From contig JALJCQ010000017.1 of assembly GCA_023091665.1 (NCBI GenBank), forward strand, positions 62,001 to 126,000: a stretch of DNA of 64,000 nt, given 5' to 3'. Source of the stretch: Pythium myriotylum (lineage: Eukaryota; Oomycota; Peronosporomycetes; Pythiales; Pythiaceae). A program made the translations under genes and the position numbers. Positions within the stretch are counted from its first letter, which is position 1. Every line of letters begins with the position of its first letter. The notes below the pieces were generated by a model, which did not search any database, was not told where the DNA came from, and was given only the letters and a program-made list of their open reading frames with translations. Positions 30,421 to 39,889 of this stretch are shown one piece after another.

Positions 30421-31078
30421 CCTTGCTACCTCGCACTTCATACCGGCTGTACTGATCGCGGAAACACTGGAAGTGTTTGTTGAACTCGAGCTTATCGCTT
30501 TGGGCAAGCCAGTCACGCTTCGCACCGGTACTGTCGAATGAAATGTCATCGAGATCAAGTGTCATAGCGAGCCTAGCACTGATCTTGGTAGCGATGCCGC
30601 CGTACTGACGTGCCACGTGATAGTGGGTACTGAAGAAAGGAGTCTGCAGGATACCCGTTGTCACAGTTTCTTGGAGGTATGGTGTGATACACACGGTAGC
30701 ATCTCCCGGAAAACCGTCCCACGTGGCGCGGTCAACAGCCATACCAATAACACGAAAGTTTGTGTCGAAATTAAACTGAGAGATCGCGCGGTAGTTATCG
30801 ACGTACGCGTCGGCCTCGAGTTTGAGTGGGTACGATACGGGTTGATCTTGCTTTCCCACTAATATGACCACGTTCTGCAGTTTCTTCTTGGCCTCTGCAC
30901 GCGCATACGGCGACAACCTGCTTTGCTTGGAGATGGAATCAGCCATTTGGGCTTGAAGATTCTGCCCGATTCCCTTGACATACTGTTGGTTCTGACTCCC
31001 AAGCTTCTTCTTGAAGATGTACTCATTGAGTAACTTTGGCAACTTGGTCCACACGAGAGACCGGCATGTTACCACCCG

Positions 31079-31829
31079 TCTCTGAACGCCTGCGTCTATC
31101 ACGTCCAGCCGCCAGACGACGTAAGATCAGCCCTGACAGTTCTTCGAAGAGTTTGGGATGCGTCGACGGCAATGGCAACCCAATCCCCCCAGGCCCCACC
31201 ACCTGCGCACCCGCAGTATCTTCTCTTCTTCGATGGCGGGTCGAGAGGCAACCCGGGGCCGGGCGGCTCCGGCTCCGTTGTCGTTCGCGTGGACTCCACG
31301 GGGTTCGACCCTACGTTGGTCTGGAGCGCTGCCACGAGCCTCGACGCGGCTACCACCACCAACAATATTGCTGAGTACCAAGGACTCTTTACAGGGCTTC
31401 AGGCAGCGGAGCGCCACCGGTGGGTACCTCTCACCGTTATCGGCGTCAGCCAACTTATTCTCCGTCAAGTCTCTCAATACCGGCCCCCCACCAAGGAGTA
31501 CCTCCGAGTGCTCTAATCCTCTACCAGGCTCGCAGCTGATCGTCTCAACGTACGCGAGTGGCGTCACCACCTCCGCGTACACAACAAGATGGCCGACTTT
31601 GCAGCCAATGACGCGATGGATTCCAAGAGAAACCTCCAGACATTTCATCCGTCCGACCGCCCCGAATGGCGAGGACTACAACCCCTCCTACAAGGTGACT
31701 ATCTCCAGTGGAAGGCCTCCACCGAAAGAAAGGCCCCGGTGCCGTAGTGCCCCCCCCCCCCCCCCCCCTGCATATCAAAGCTATCGTTGTTCACACTGAT
31801 GTAACACAATAGACTCCAACTTTCACCAT
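31079..31829 (+). mobile_element. 5'-truncated LINE tail with RNase H domain, inserted in M13 copy 3
   Basis: This 751-bp insert is flanked by CATGTT[A/G]CCACCCG at 31065-31078 and 31830-31843, a 14-bp target-site duplication with one mismatch. The plus strand from about 31170 encodes an RNase H domain: LLFFDGGSRGNPGPGGSG, LVWSAAT, NNIAEYQGLFTGLQ, then after a shift HHLRVHNKMADFAAN and LQTFHPSDRPEW. A C18-20 run at 31749-31768 follows the stop. No reverse transcriptase is included, so this is a typical truncated LINE copy. Confidence 0.85.
31172..31745 (+). pseudogene. RNase H domain of the inserted LINE tail, frameshifted
   Basis: LINE RNase H domains degrade the RNA strand of the RNA/DNA hybrid. 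The first catalytic Asp (FFDGGSRGNPGPGG) and the Glu of AEYQGL are present. The frame breaks near 31450-31520, after which LNVREWRHHLRVHNKMADF continues in another frame up to a TAG before the poly-C run. The break and the missing upstream domains make it non-functional. Confidence 0.75.
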
Positions 31830-32530
31830 CATGTTGCCACCCGATCACCTGAATAACCCCAGTACTCTACGACGTTCTGTAAGAACACGTCACCGAGGTA
31901 CAAGGAGAACTGGTTAATGCATGCGAAGAGCAAAAAGAACTTGATGCCATCCAGAGACTTGGAGTTCCAAATCTTTGTCTCAATCGCACTGACGGAGGAG
32001 AGCGAGCTGATGAACACAAACGAGTCGTCTTTGATTGCGCTCTTGGTGCGAACCTGGGCTCCATCCACAATGGCTTTGAAGCCGAGGGGGAAATGCTTCT
32101 CGGCTTCTTTGAAGCGCACCATGCCCTTTTGGGCGACCTGTTCAGGCGAAGCCTCGTAAACTATACGGTTAATGTCCATAATCGACTTTGCCACCTTCTT
32201 TCCATCGCCGGGCACCTTGATACCGCCGAGCTTAAGAGCTGTGGGGATATATTTTGTCGCGGCACCGACTTTTGCCACAGGTACCTCCGAAAGAGGGGAG
32301 TCAGGCGTCCCAACAGCGAGTGCAGTCCGTCGGAAATGGAAGTCTGTTGGCTTGCCAAAGAGTATGTTTCGTGAGCCTCGCATGTGTGCGACACACGTGG
32401 TTGAAGTTGCAGTTCGAGCGGAAGCGTACAGCCCACGTGCAAGAAGCGCGTCATGACCGGCTGGCCACGGCGATTTCTCTCCCGCAAGCCCTCATCCACT
32501 CCGCGGCGTAGCGTAGATTAGCGTAGTTGG

Positions 32531-32550
32531 CTCATTCGGTCTTTTACCGC
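32531..32550 (+). promoter_or_regulatory. Initiator-like element in the left end of element 1
   Basis: CTCATTCGGTCTTTTACCGC lies 59 nt upstream of the Gag ATG. The same sequence (TCATTCGGTCTTTTAC) occurs in the A repeats of element 2 although the surrounding bases have diverged, so it is under constraint and is probably the transcription start. Confidence 0.5.
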
Positions 32551-32608
32551 TCGCGAAACAAGTCAACAACAGCTCCAAGTTCACCCAACCTACTCACGCC
32601 AAGTCACG

Positions 32609-34541
32609 ATGCTTGCCCTCATCTTCCCTGAAGACGTCATTGGACAGCCATCGTTCTCATCCGCTAGCTACGCTCGGATCGATGACCCATCGTCAAACCC
32701 CGTGCTCGCCGAACTTCTGTCGGGGTCAAGTGGGTTGCAAGTCCAGTTAGTGCCGGGCGCAGCTTCGAGGCGTGCCGTCCCAGACGCCGAGTTCGTCAAT
32801 GGGGCTCCAGGGGAGCTGATGCGCAAGGCCGCTGTGGGGGTCTTTGAGGGTCGGTATGTTCATGGACAAGTCATTGGGTACGACGCTCAAGCCCAAGCGA
32901 TGTTCATCAGTACTCCTGCCGGCACTGTGTCCTGCCCTCTCGACACAGTTGTTGAGACGGCTCCGATTGTCGCGATCCTACTGAGCGGCAGTGTCATCCG
33001 CACCCGCGACGTGTCGGAAGATGCTCTAGAAGCGCACCACAATACCATCCTAGACCGTATCCTCGGCGAGAACAATGAACCAGGCACTAGGTCCATTGCT
33101 CGTGCTCTCCGCGGAATTGTGCCAACATCCAGCCAACCATCACCCAGCGACACCTTTGAATGGATCAACGAGTTATCCGGCCGTACGAACACCACAAGCG
33201 TCAAACATGCGATCGACTACACCCACTACATTGATGGAGAAAGACGCGTGCCAAATTCAGTTCGTCGTCAACTCGGCAGCAGCTTCGACACTGACCCATC
33301 AGCAGTCTCCACGGCTCAGACTCCAGCCCAGCCGTCAAGTGCGATCACGCCGACTGCACCCGCCAACGACGACCCATGGGACGAACTACTCTCTGCGATC
33401 CAGCCGCCACCTACTCCTATGCAATCATCGCCGCCAACTGCCTACATTAGCACAACTCAACCTCATCCGTTTCTATCTCTCGGAGCTTTCGTCCAATGCC
33501 ACAAAACGCCCAGCTGCGGATACTGAGGGCCCGTCGTCCCAACGTATTCGCCTCTCGTCACCAAGCGATCTACTCGCCATTGACACCGACCAGTCTGACC
33601 GAAGCCGTCAAAAGAACGTGTTCCGCCCGACCAGAGTCCAGCAAGCCGTGCATAACGCTATCGTCAGTGAGACCCACAAAGGTAAGTCACCCGTCGAAAT
33701 CATCGACTCCATGATATCCTCCCGTTCCACGCGCTTCAAGCCACATCCGGCCATCTTCTCGCGGATCTACGACTTCCAGTTTGGTGTTCGTGGTCTCTCA
33801 CTGATGCATTTCGAACGTTTTGACTTCAAAGCTCGGCACCAGTGGTATGCGGACGGCCCAGTGAACATGAACAATTTCAGTGCATCCATAGATCTCCCAA
33901 GATCGCCGCAGCCACAGCACCTTGACGACGTCGCCAACGCTCTTGGAGTACTACATGTTTTTCTCGACGAGTTCATGGACGACCACACTCGTCGCCTCGC
34001 AGCGACGGCAAAAGAATTCGTTGAAGACATTCGAAGCTACATTCAGTGGCGTGGAGCGGACATCGTAACTCTCACATTCTGGTTCGACGGGGTGTTTGTG
34101 TTTGAGGACTTTCGCCGCGCTGTCGAAAACGACCTCCGCACTGGTGGTACATCACGAGCAACGATCCGGAACCAGTTCTCCTTCCAAGACCCACAGCTAC
34201 AGGGCGTCCTCTACGCGATCCAGTCGGAGCGGCTAGCACTCCTTCACCATCCCGTTCAACGGCAGCAACATCAGCAACCACCTCAATCCAATGACCACAA
34301 CCGTCGTGTCCAACTAGACCGACCGTCCAAGATCCCGAAAGAAGTTCTCGACGCTCTGCCTCGCCAAGGAAAGCGAACTGTCTGTATGAGGTATTTGTCA
34401 AATGCAGGCTGTTTCTCACGCCAACCCGACCGCTGCACGTCACCATCGAGAGCTCATTTTGTGCCAACCACGCTACCAACCGCAGTCCGCGACTACATTG
34501 AGGAGCATATGGGTGGCCTGCGCGCTAACGTGAGAGAGTGA
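32609..34541 (+). pseudogene. Gag-like ORF of element 1, frameshifted
   Basis: The ATG at 32609 starts a frame (MLALIFPEDVIGQPSF) that is open to 33526. The homology to element 2 then continues in another frame (LNLIRFYLSELSSNATKR about 33460 onwards) to 34541. The C-terminal part ends in a Cys/His cluster (CMRYLSNAGCFSRQPDRC then SRAH), a likely zinc finger of the nucleocapsid type. Element 2 has the matching finger (CMRFLSNAGCFSRQVDRC). The switch point differs between the elements, so I read it as mutation rather than programmed frameshifting. Confidence 0.6.
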
Positions 34542-34559
34542 GAAGGTCGCCGCAGTGCA

Positions 34560-36761
34560 TTGAGTTCATCCAAGCAACCCTTCGTGATCACACAACTGTC
34601 CGTGTCCAGCATTCGGTCTCGACTTCAAGTCGTTGCCCAACAAGCCGAATCCCAACGTCGCCAACGACTCATCCAGTTGCTTCACAAAGTACGCATCAAT
34701 CCACCAGCGTCGCTGACTACAACAGGCACCAACCCCAACAGATCGATTGACAAAGAACTGTGTGCGGCTCTTTCCCAATTGGTGGACCGACTCGGATTGA
34801 CCCTCGAACAACTCATCGCACTGTGGCGAGACCAAACTCCTCGCGACGCTCGTCCAAACAAAGCGCTCGATCCTCAATGGCTAGACATCCTCCTGCATGG
34901 ATACGCCCATCGTTCATCCGTCGTCTTAACTGCTCTACGTGGTGTACATCACACCTTCCTCGACTCGAGCCCCCCTGCGTCGTCCACAGTGTCCAACCAT
35001 CGCAGTGCACATCAGTACCCACGGGTGTTCGAGCGCAGCATCGCAGAGGGCCAACAAGCCAAAACGTACATCGTCCTCGAGTCCAAAGTCTGTCAAAACT
35101 GGCACACCGTGCAGCTCAGTCCATTTGGATGCGTACCAAAGAAAGACATCGACCCTGCGATCGAGTGTAGGCTGATCCATGATCTGTCATTTCCACGACA
35201 CTCATCGGTGAATGCATCCTCGACAACCCACGACTTGCCTCAGCTTGACTTCGAGCCTGTCTCTCGCCTAGCTACTCGAATCGAACAGCTCCATCGACTC
35301 CACCCGTCGAAACCGATCATGATGATGAAAGGCGACGTAAAAGGTGCGTTCAGACACATTCCAGTCGACGCATCGACCGCTCACAGATTCGCCGGTTCTA
35401 TCGAGTCCTCAAATCTCACAATCGTGGATCTGTCGCTTCCATTCGGGTGGACTGGCTCCCCAGCTCACTACGGTACATTTGGCGGCGCTATTTCGTTCCT
35501 GGTAGCAAGGGAGAGTCCAGCATCTCTTAATCCGACGATCGAAACTGATAATGTCCCGTTCTTCTCCTACGTCTGGGTTGATGACCACGTCCTCATTGAG
35601 ATCGACCGTGGAAATCGTCTTACACTTGCCGATACATCTCTTCGCCTCGCGATGATGGCAGTCCTTGGCCCAGAAGCAATCAACGACAAAAAGTTCACCA
35701 AGTGGAGTTCGCGCGTCGCCGCACTCGGCCTGGAGTGGGACACAGTGGCCAGACGAGTATCAATGCCCGCAGACAAAATCACCAAAGCAATTGGTCGCAT
35801 CAACGCCGTTCTCGATTCCGCATCAACGTCAAAGCACACGATATCAAAGCTGCTCGGATCGCTTCGACACGTTAGTATGTGCGTTCGTTCAACACGTGCA
35901 TTTTTCCAGCGGCTACATTCGACTTGGGCTGCAGCGTCCTCATATCAACAAATCCGCCTATCAACTGATCTACGTCGTGACCTCATGTGGATCCAAACGC
36001 TACTCGACACAGGCGCGCTCAACAACGTACCAACTAGCTTGCTCGCACACACATCAGTACCCGACGTACACCTCTTCATGGACGCCAGCGACTCTGGTCT
36101 GTGTGTTCTCAATCCCGGACGGCGCGAGTACATTCGAGTGCAATTCAATGCCGAAGAACGTGCAAAGATCGCAACAGGTGAGCTCAGCATCAATGTTCGC
36201 GAGGCACTCAGCGTTGTGTTTGCAGTATCTGTATGGGGCAAGTTCTGGTACAAGTCACGACTCCACGATCCCGTGTTTGTGCACTGCTGGCTCGATAACG
36301 CCTCGGCTGTGTCATGGTTTGCTCGCCGCTTCTCTTCAAACCCGTCCGGCCAAGAGCTGAACCGTATCCTATCATGTGCTGAAGTTGTATTCAACATCTA
36401 CGTGTCAACAGGCCATATACCTGGCCACACCAACATTCTCGCTGATCGTGGCTCGAGGGCGTGGAATGGGCAGGCAGCTACTCACTGGGCTAATGATATG
36501 TGTGACTGGACGGAGCAGGTAGTTCCCAGGCAACTACGGCAAGCCTACATTCCCAGATCATCGAGCTTCAATGGCGATCCCTGGCCGACACATCCAGACA
36601 GCACTACCTCAGTACGTGGCCCAGTGGATCAAGTTCTGTTCAACACACAACCTGTCAACCTGGTTACCAGCCGACGACGCCAATGCTCAATCCTTACAGC
36701 TCACTCTGTTCGCTGTTCACAGCTGGCGTTCAAACGATTCCTCACCAACACGACGTTTTGA
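34560..36761 (+). CDS. Reverse transcriptase-RNase H of element 1
   Basis: This 733-codon open frame has no ATG near its start (it opens at TTG 34560), as expected if translation continues from Gag. The RT motifs are MMKGDVKGAFRHIPV (motif A), SLPFGWTGSPAHYGTFGG (motif B) and YVWVDDHVLIE (motif C, VDDH with both catalytic Asp). The RNase H domain follows with VHLFMDASDSGLCV, ELSINVREALSVVF and HCWLDNASAVSWFARR, and ends with GHTNILADRGSRAW. The sequence type matches RT of DIRS/Ngaro retrotransposons. The frame is intact. Confidence 0.85.
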   Translation: MSSSKQPFVITQLSVSSIRSRLQVVAQQAESQRRQRLIQLLHKVRINPPASLTTTGTNPNRSIDKELCAALSQLVDRLGLTLEQLIALWRDQTPRDARPNKALDPQWLDILLHGYAHRSSVVLTALRGVHHTFLDSSPPASSTVSNHRSAHQYPRVFERSIAEGQQAKTYIVLESKVCQNWHTVQLSPFGCVPKKDIDPAIECRLIHDLSFPRHSSVNASSTTHDLPQLDFEPVSRLATRIEQLHRLHPSKPIMMMKGDVKGAFRHIPVDASTAHRFAGSIESSNLTIVDLSLPFGWTGSPAHYGTFGGAISFLVARESPASLNPTIETDNVPFFSYVWVDDHVLIEIDRGNRLTLADTSLRLAMMAVLGPEAINDKKFTKWSSRVAALGLEWDTVARRVSMPADKITKAIGRINAVLDSASTSKHTISKLLGSLRHVSMCVRSTRAFFQRLHSTWAAASSYQQIRLSTDLRRDLMWIQTLLDTGALNNVPTSLLAHTSVPDVHLFMDASDSGLCVLNPGRREYIRVQFNAEERAKIATGELSINVREALSVVFAVSVWGKFWYKSRLHDPVFVHCWLDNASAVSWFARRFSSNPSGQELNRILSCAEVVFNIYVSTGHIPGHTNILADRGSRAWNGQAATHWANDMCDWTEQVVPRQLRQAYIPRSSSFNGDPWPTHPDSTTSVRGPVDQVLFNTQPVNLVTSRRRQCSILTAHSVRCSQLAFKRFLTNTTF

Positions 36762-37616
36762 AACAATACGATCTAAGCTCAGCCATATCGGATGGTGTCA
36801 TCGCCTCGTCGCCGGATTTCCCCAAAGCTACAACCACACCACCAACTTGTTCTCGATGGGATGCGTCGAACCAGTGGCGTCCAACGCCAACGCGGCGCAG
36901 TCACCGTCGCGATGCTCCAAGCAATCGTCGATACAGTCGACTTCTCCGTCGCCCAACACCGCCTCATTTGTGGGGCTGCGATGCTGGGCTTCTTCTTTTG
37001 TCTGAGGGGATCCGAATATCTCTCAACCAACGGCCGTCGGCACGCCTACTGCCTCCGCGTGGGCGACATTACAGTGTTCGATGCAACCGGCAACATATCA
37101 TCGCGCTACGCGGATGCCTCCAGCGTACGAATCATCCTTCGAGGAAGCAAAACGGACCAAGTCGGTGCAACAACCTCGCGAACACTCGTCAAGGGTCTAC
37201 ATCCGCCGCTATGTCCAGTCTTTGCAGCATTACTACTGATCACAAACGCCAAGTGCCTACGCCTACGAGCTGATGATCCTCTGTGTTCGATCTCACGAAA
37301 CTCGGTGCTGTCTACGTCCACGATGAGCAAGGTGATCAAGTGGGCAGCAGGGAAAATCAAGCTGGATCCATCACTATTCTCGACTCATTCTCTTCGTGCA
37401 GGCGGTGCCACTGCACTCCACCAAGCCGACACTGTCCCTGATGAAATCAAGCTGCACGGTCGGTGGCGTTCACTAGCCTATCAGCGCTATATCAAACACC
37501 ACGAAGGTTTTGCATCGTTGCTAACTCGGCGCTTCGACAAACACGTCGCAAAGGTCCAAGCGGCTCGGCAACAAGGGGCTGCACGAGCAATCCAAACTCG
37601 TGCACCAAGCCTCTAA
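36571..37616 (+). pseudogene. Tyrosine recombinase of element 1, frameshifted
   Basis: The N-terminal SAM-like part is in one frame (YVAQWIKFCSTHNLSTWL ... KLSHIGWCHRLVAGF). Near 36830 it shifts to the frame of QPHHQLVLDGMRR. The catalytic domain follows: CLRGSEYL (first Arg), LRGSKTDQVG, THSLRAGG (His-x-x-Arg), HGRWRS and the Tyr in YQRYI. These are the R-K-HxxR-H-Y residues of the family, which joins the circular DNA intermediate to the target. The same region in element 2 reads through where this one breaks, so the shift is a mutation. Confidence 0.8.
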
Positions 37617-38132
37617 GCCTCAATGCAACGTTGTTTGTCCCCACGCACACGGAGAGCAAAGGAAATCGCGCTCGTCAAATGTGGCGTCGAAAGTCGTGAA
37701 GAGGCATGTTCCTTGTGCGCAAATCTCTCCAGCTAGTTTGGCTAGCTCCACCTTGGAAGACACACTCTGGATCTTTGACAGTACGCCTTGAATGGGTTTG
37801 CTACCATTCCCTGTCGCAGTCTTCTTTGTATCAAGACACGAGTCGTAGAACTCACCTAGAACAGGATACCTCGCTTCTATCACTTCATTGATCACAGTTC
37901 CAGCTTGGCTCTCAAGTTGATCGTATGGAAAGCGCGCCTGGACAGCGCCATCCGGGATTTTTGCCTTCTTGATCCAACCCCCACACGAATGCAGGTAGAA
38001 ATCTTCGCAAGGATCGGCCGTCAACTCCATCAACGCCGTGACGTCTGATGGGAGGGCCGCATTCGATTGGTCGAGGTTGACAGCAAATACGGTTACGGTG
38101 GCGACAGCGGCGATGACGGGAAGCTTCATCAT

Positions 38133-38360
38133 CGTTTGATGTGTGCGATGCTCGGCGAAAAGAGAACTGGGAGATACTCTAATTCTTTCCGGCCTCACCT
38201 TTCTTGAAGCTCATATACCTGAAAACAGGTTTTTTGTATTGACTAGGTCATCGCATCACTCCCTTCTACTAGTAGTTGCTCCATTTGATTGCCATGGTCC
38301 ATTGGGAAATGCAGGATAGAGCAGCCAGAACAGTTTCCTTCGCAGGAATCCATATATCAC
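38133..38360. other. 5' flank of M13 copy 3
   Basis: On the minus strand CCCAGTTCTCTTTTCGCC lies at the place where the intact M13 genes have their initiator-like element. The rest up to element 2 is unremarkable. Confidence 0.4.
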
Positions 38361-38459
38361 TTTTCATCAAACTCCTCTCGCGTGGGGAACAAACGTGGAC
38401 TTGCATTGATCATCGTTAGACGGTATCGGACAGCGTGAGCGTTGGACGCTCGCGTCGCC
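38361..38459 (-). repeat. B2 repeat of element 2
   Basis: This 99-nt direct copy of B1 (38679-38777) begins TTTTCATCAAACTCCTCTCG on the plus strand and ends GCTCGCGTCGCC. It marks the outer end of the element. Confidence 0.95.
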
Positions 38460-38476
38460 TGGGTGTGGAGTGGTGA

Positions 38477-38678
38477 GTTTCTTTGCGGTAAAAGACCGAA
38501 TGACCGTTCACGATCCGAGTGCTGAGCACCGACTGAGGAAAGCGTGGGCCATTGAAATTGGCTGGCGCTGAGCGACTTGGCAGTTTGAGGCCAGTGGAGC
38601 ACGTTGTGCTTGGAGTGTGGGATAGACGCGATCGTCGACCATGAAAACCGACTCTTCGGCGTCGCCAACAGACTGCCA
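38477..38678 (-). repeat. A2 repeat of element 2
   Basis: Direct copy of A1 (43858-44059), beginning GTTTCTTTGCGGTAAAAG and ending AACAGACTGCCA on the plus strand. It has a handful of substitutions and carries the initiator-like TCATTCGGTCTTTTAC on the minus strand. Confidence 0.95.
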
Positions 38679-38777
38679 TTTTCATCAAACTCCTCTCGCG
38701 TGGGGAACAAACGTGGACTTGCATTGATCATCGTTAGACGGTATCGGACAGCGTGAGCGTTGGACGCTCGCGTCGCC
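38679..38777 (-). repeat. B1 repeat of element 2
   Basis: Identical in all positions I compared to B2. It directly abuts A2 and follows the recombinase gene. Confidence 0.95.
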
Positions 38778-38802
38778 CCTTAATGGTCGATGCCGGCCGT
38801 GA

Positions 38803-39764
38803 TCATGGCATTGATGCACGTTTGTCAAAGCGCGATGTTAGTAGCGGGGCGTTGGTGCGCGGTTGTGAACGGAGGTACCGTTGGTAAGCATTTGACTTCC
38901 ACCGACCATGTTGCTTGATCGTGTCGATTGGTGTATCTGCCTCATGCAGTGCCGTAGCACCTCCGGCTCGGAGTGAATGCGTCGAGTATTGTGATGGGTT
39001 CAGGTTCACTTGAGCAGCAGACCACTTGATGATCTTCGACATAGCTGATGTTGATAGCATGGTTGAGGTGTTGATAGAGCAGATTGGGTCTGATTGGCGC
39101 AAGCCAATGACCTTGGCGTTGAGCAGCAACAAGATCGCGCCGAATACTGGGCACAGCGGTGGTCTTGTTGATTTGCATAGGGATCTGGACGTTGGGTGGC
39201 CAACTTGATCGGTCTTGCTGCCTCTCAACACTACTTTCACCGTGTGGGCTTGGCTGTAGCTGAGTGTGGGGCTGCCGTGAGCGTCGAGTACATGAACATC
39301 GCCGACTTGAAGACAGTAGCGGTAGTGACGTCCGTTGGTCGCCAAGTACTCGGATCCTCTCAGGCAAAAGTGGAAGCCCAGCAGCGTGCCCCACAGATGA
39401 CACGGTGGTGGGCAAACTGGTAGTCGACCTGGTTGACGATGGCTGAGAGCATCGCGTGGGTGACGGCGCCACGTGTTGTGGGTGGTCCACTGATGCGGCG
39501 GAGGCCGTCGAACACGAGCTTGTGCTGAGGTTGGAGTTGAGGGCTGAAGCCGGCAGCCAGGCGATGACACCATCCGATATGGCTGAGTTTGTTGCGTATG
39601 GTCTCATACCGCATTGGATAAGGCGATGTGTCGGAGCGCCAGCGATCAAGTGCGAACAGAGTGAGCTGAAGGGATTGCCCGTCGAAGTCGTCCGGGTGGA
39701 GCCAGATTGGGAGCGTATATCGTGCGCAGAACTCTTTCCACTGTCTCCACGTGTTGAGATACAC
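38803..39764 (-). pseudogene. Tyrosine recombinase of element 2, frameshifted
   Basis: The first part (YLNTWRQWKEFCARY ... KLSHIGWCHRLAAGF ... KLVFDGLRRISG) is open to about 39360. The catalytic part continues in a second frame from about 39440 (FHFCLRGSEYL, LRGSKTDQVG, STHSLRAGG, HGRWKS, YQRYL). All catalytic residues are present, but the frame is broken near 39370-39440. Confidence 0.8.
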
Positions 39765-39889
39765 TCTTCGTGACGAGTCGGCCAGTGAACGGCGTTGGAG
39801 TTCCTGCAGCTGTGCCGATAGCAGTATCTGAAGTCGGTGGCGACTGTCTGTTCACACCAACCAATCATGTCAGTACACCAATCGACAAG

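Larger units (their letters stand above)
32338..37660 (+). mobile_element. Tyrosine-recombinase retrotransposon, element 1 (Ngaro/PAT-like), inserted in M13 copy 3
   Basis: The 5.3-kb element interrupts M13 copy 3; GGAAAT occurs at both junctions (32332-32337 and 37661-37666). Its left end (AGTCTGTTGGC...GCCAAAGAGT) resembles the A1 end of element 2. The order is Gag-like ORF, reverse transcriptase-RNase H, tyrosine recombinase. The latter replaces the DDE integrase, as in the DIRS/Ngaro group. Only 44 bp separate the recombinase stop from the right junction, so the B1-A2-B2 repeats expected from element 2 are missing. The recombinase and Gag are frameshifted; the reverse transcriptase is open. 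Confidence 0.85.
29829..38132 (-). pseudogene. M13 neprilysin-like pseudopeptidase, copy 3, split by three transposon insertions
   Basis: Four minus-strand pieces, 38132-37661, 32337-31830, 31078-30421 and 30208-29829, together cover a whole homologue of copies 2 and 4 in consistent frame. The first piece has the signal peptide (MMKLPVIAAVATVTVFAV) and DPCEDFYLHSCGGW; the last ends with KCGGFWQ. The insertions are the tyrosine-recombinase retrotransposon (32338-37660), a LINE tail (31079-31829) and a SINE (30209-30420). Apart from the insertions the pieces contain no stop, so the gene was inactivated by insertion, probably not long ago. Its own active-site positions are already non-catalytic (YGGIATKISARLAM: A, R, M for H, E, H; Val for the ligand Glu). 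Confidence 0.9.

Noticed and set aside
30287..31102. 271-codon frame that fuses an M13 segment to a tRNA-like translation
   Set aside because: It runs through the SINE and out of the LINE border; the fused parts are transposon sequence, not protein.
33075..33600. Programmed frameshift in Gag of the tyrosine-recombinase elements
   Set aside because: The frame change occurs at different places in the two elements and both have other frameshifts, so ordinary decay is the simpler reading.
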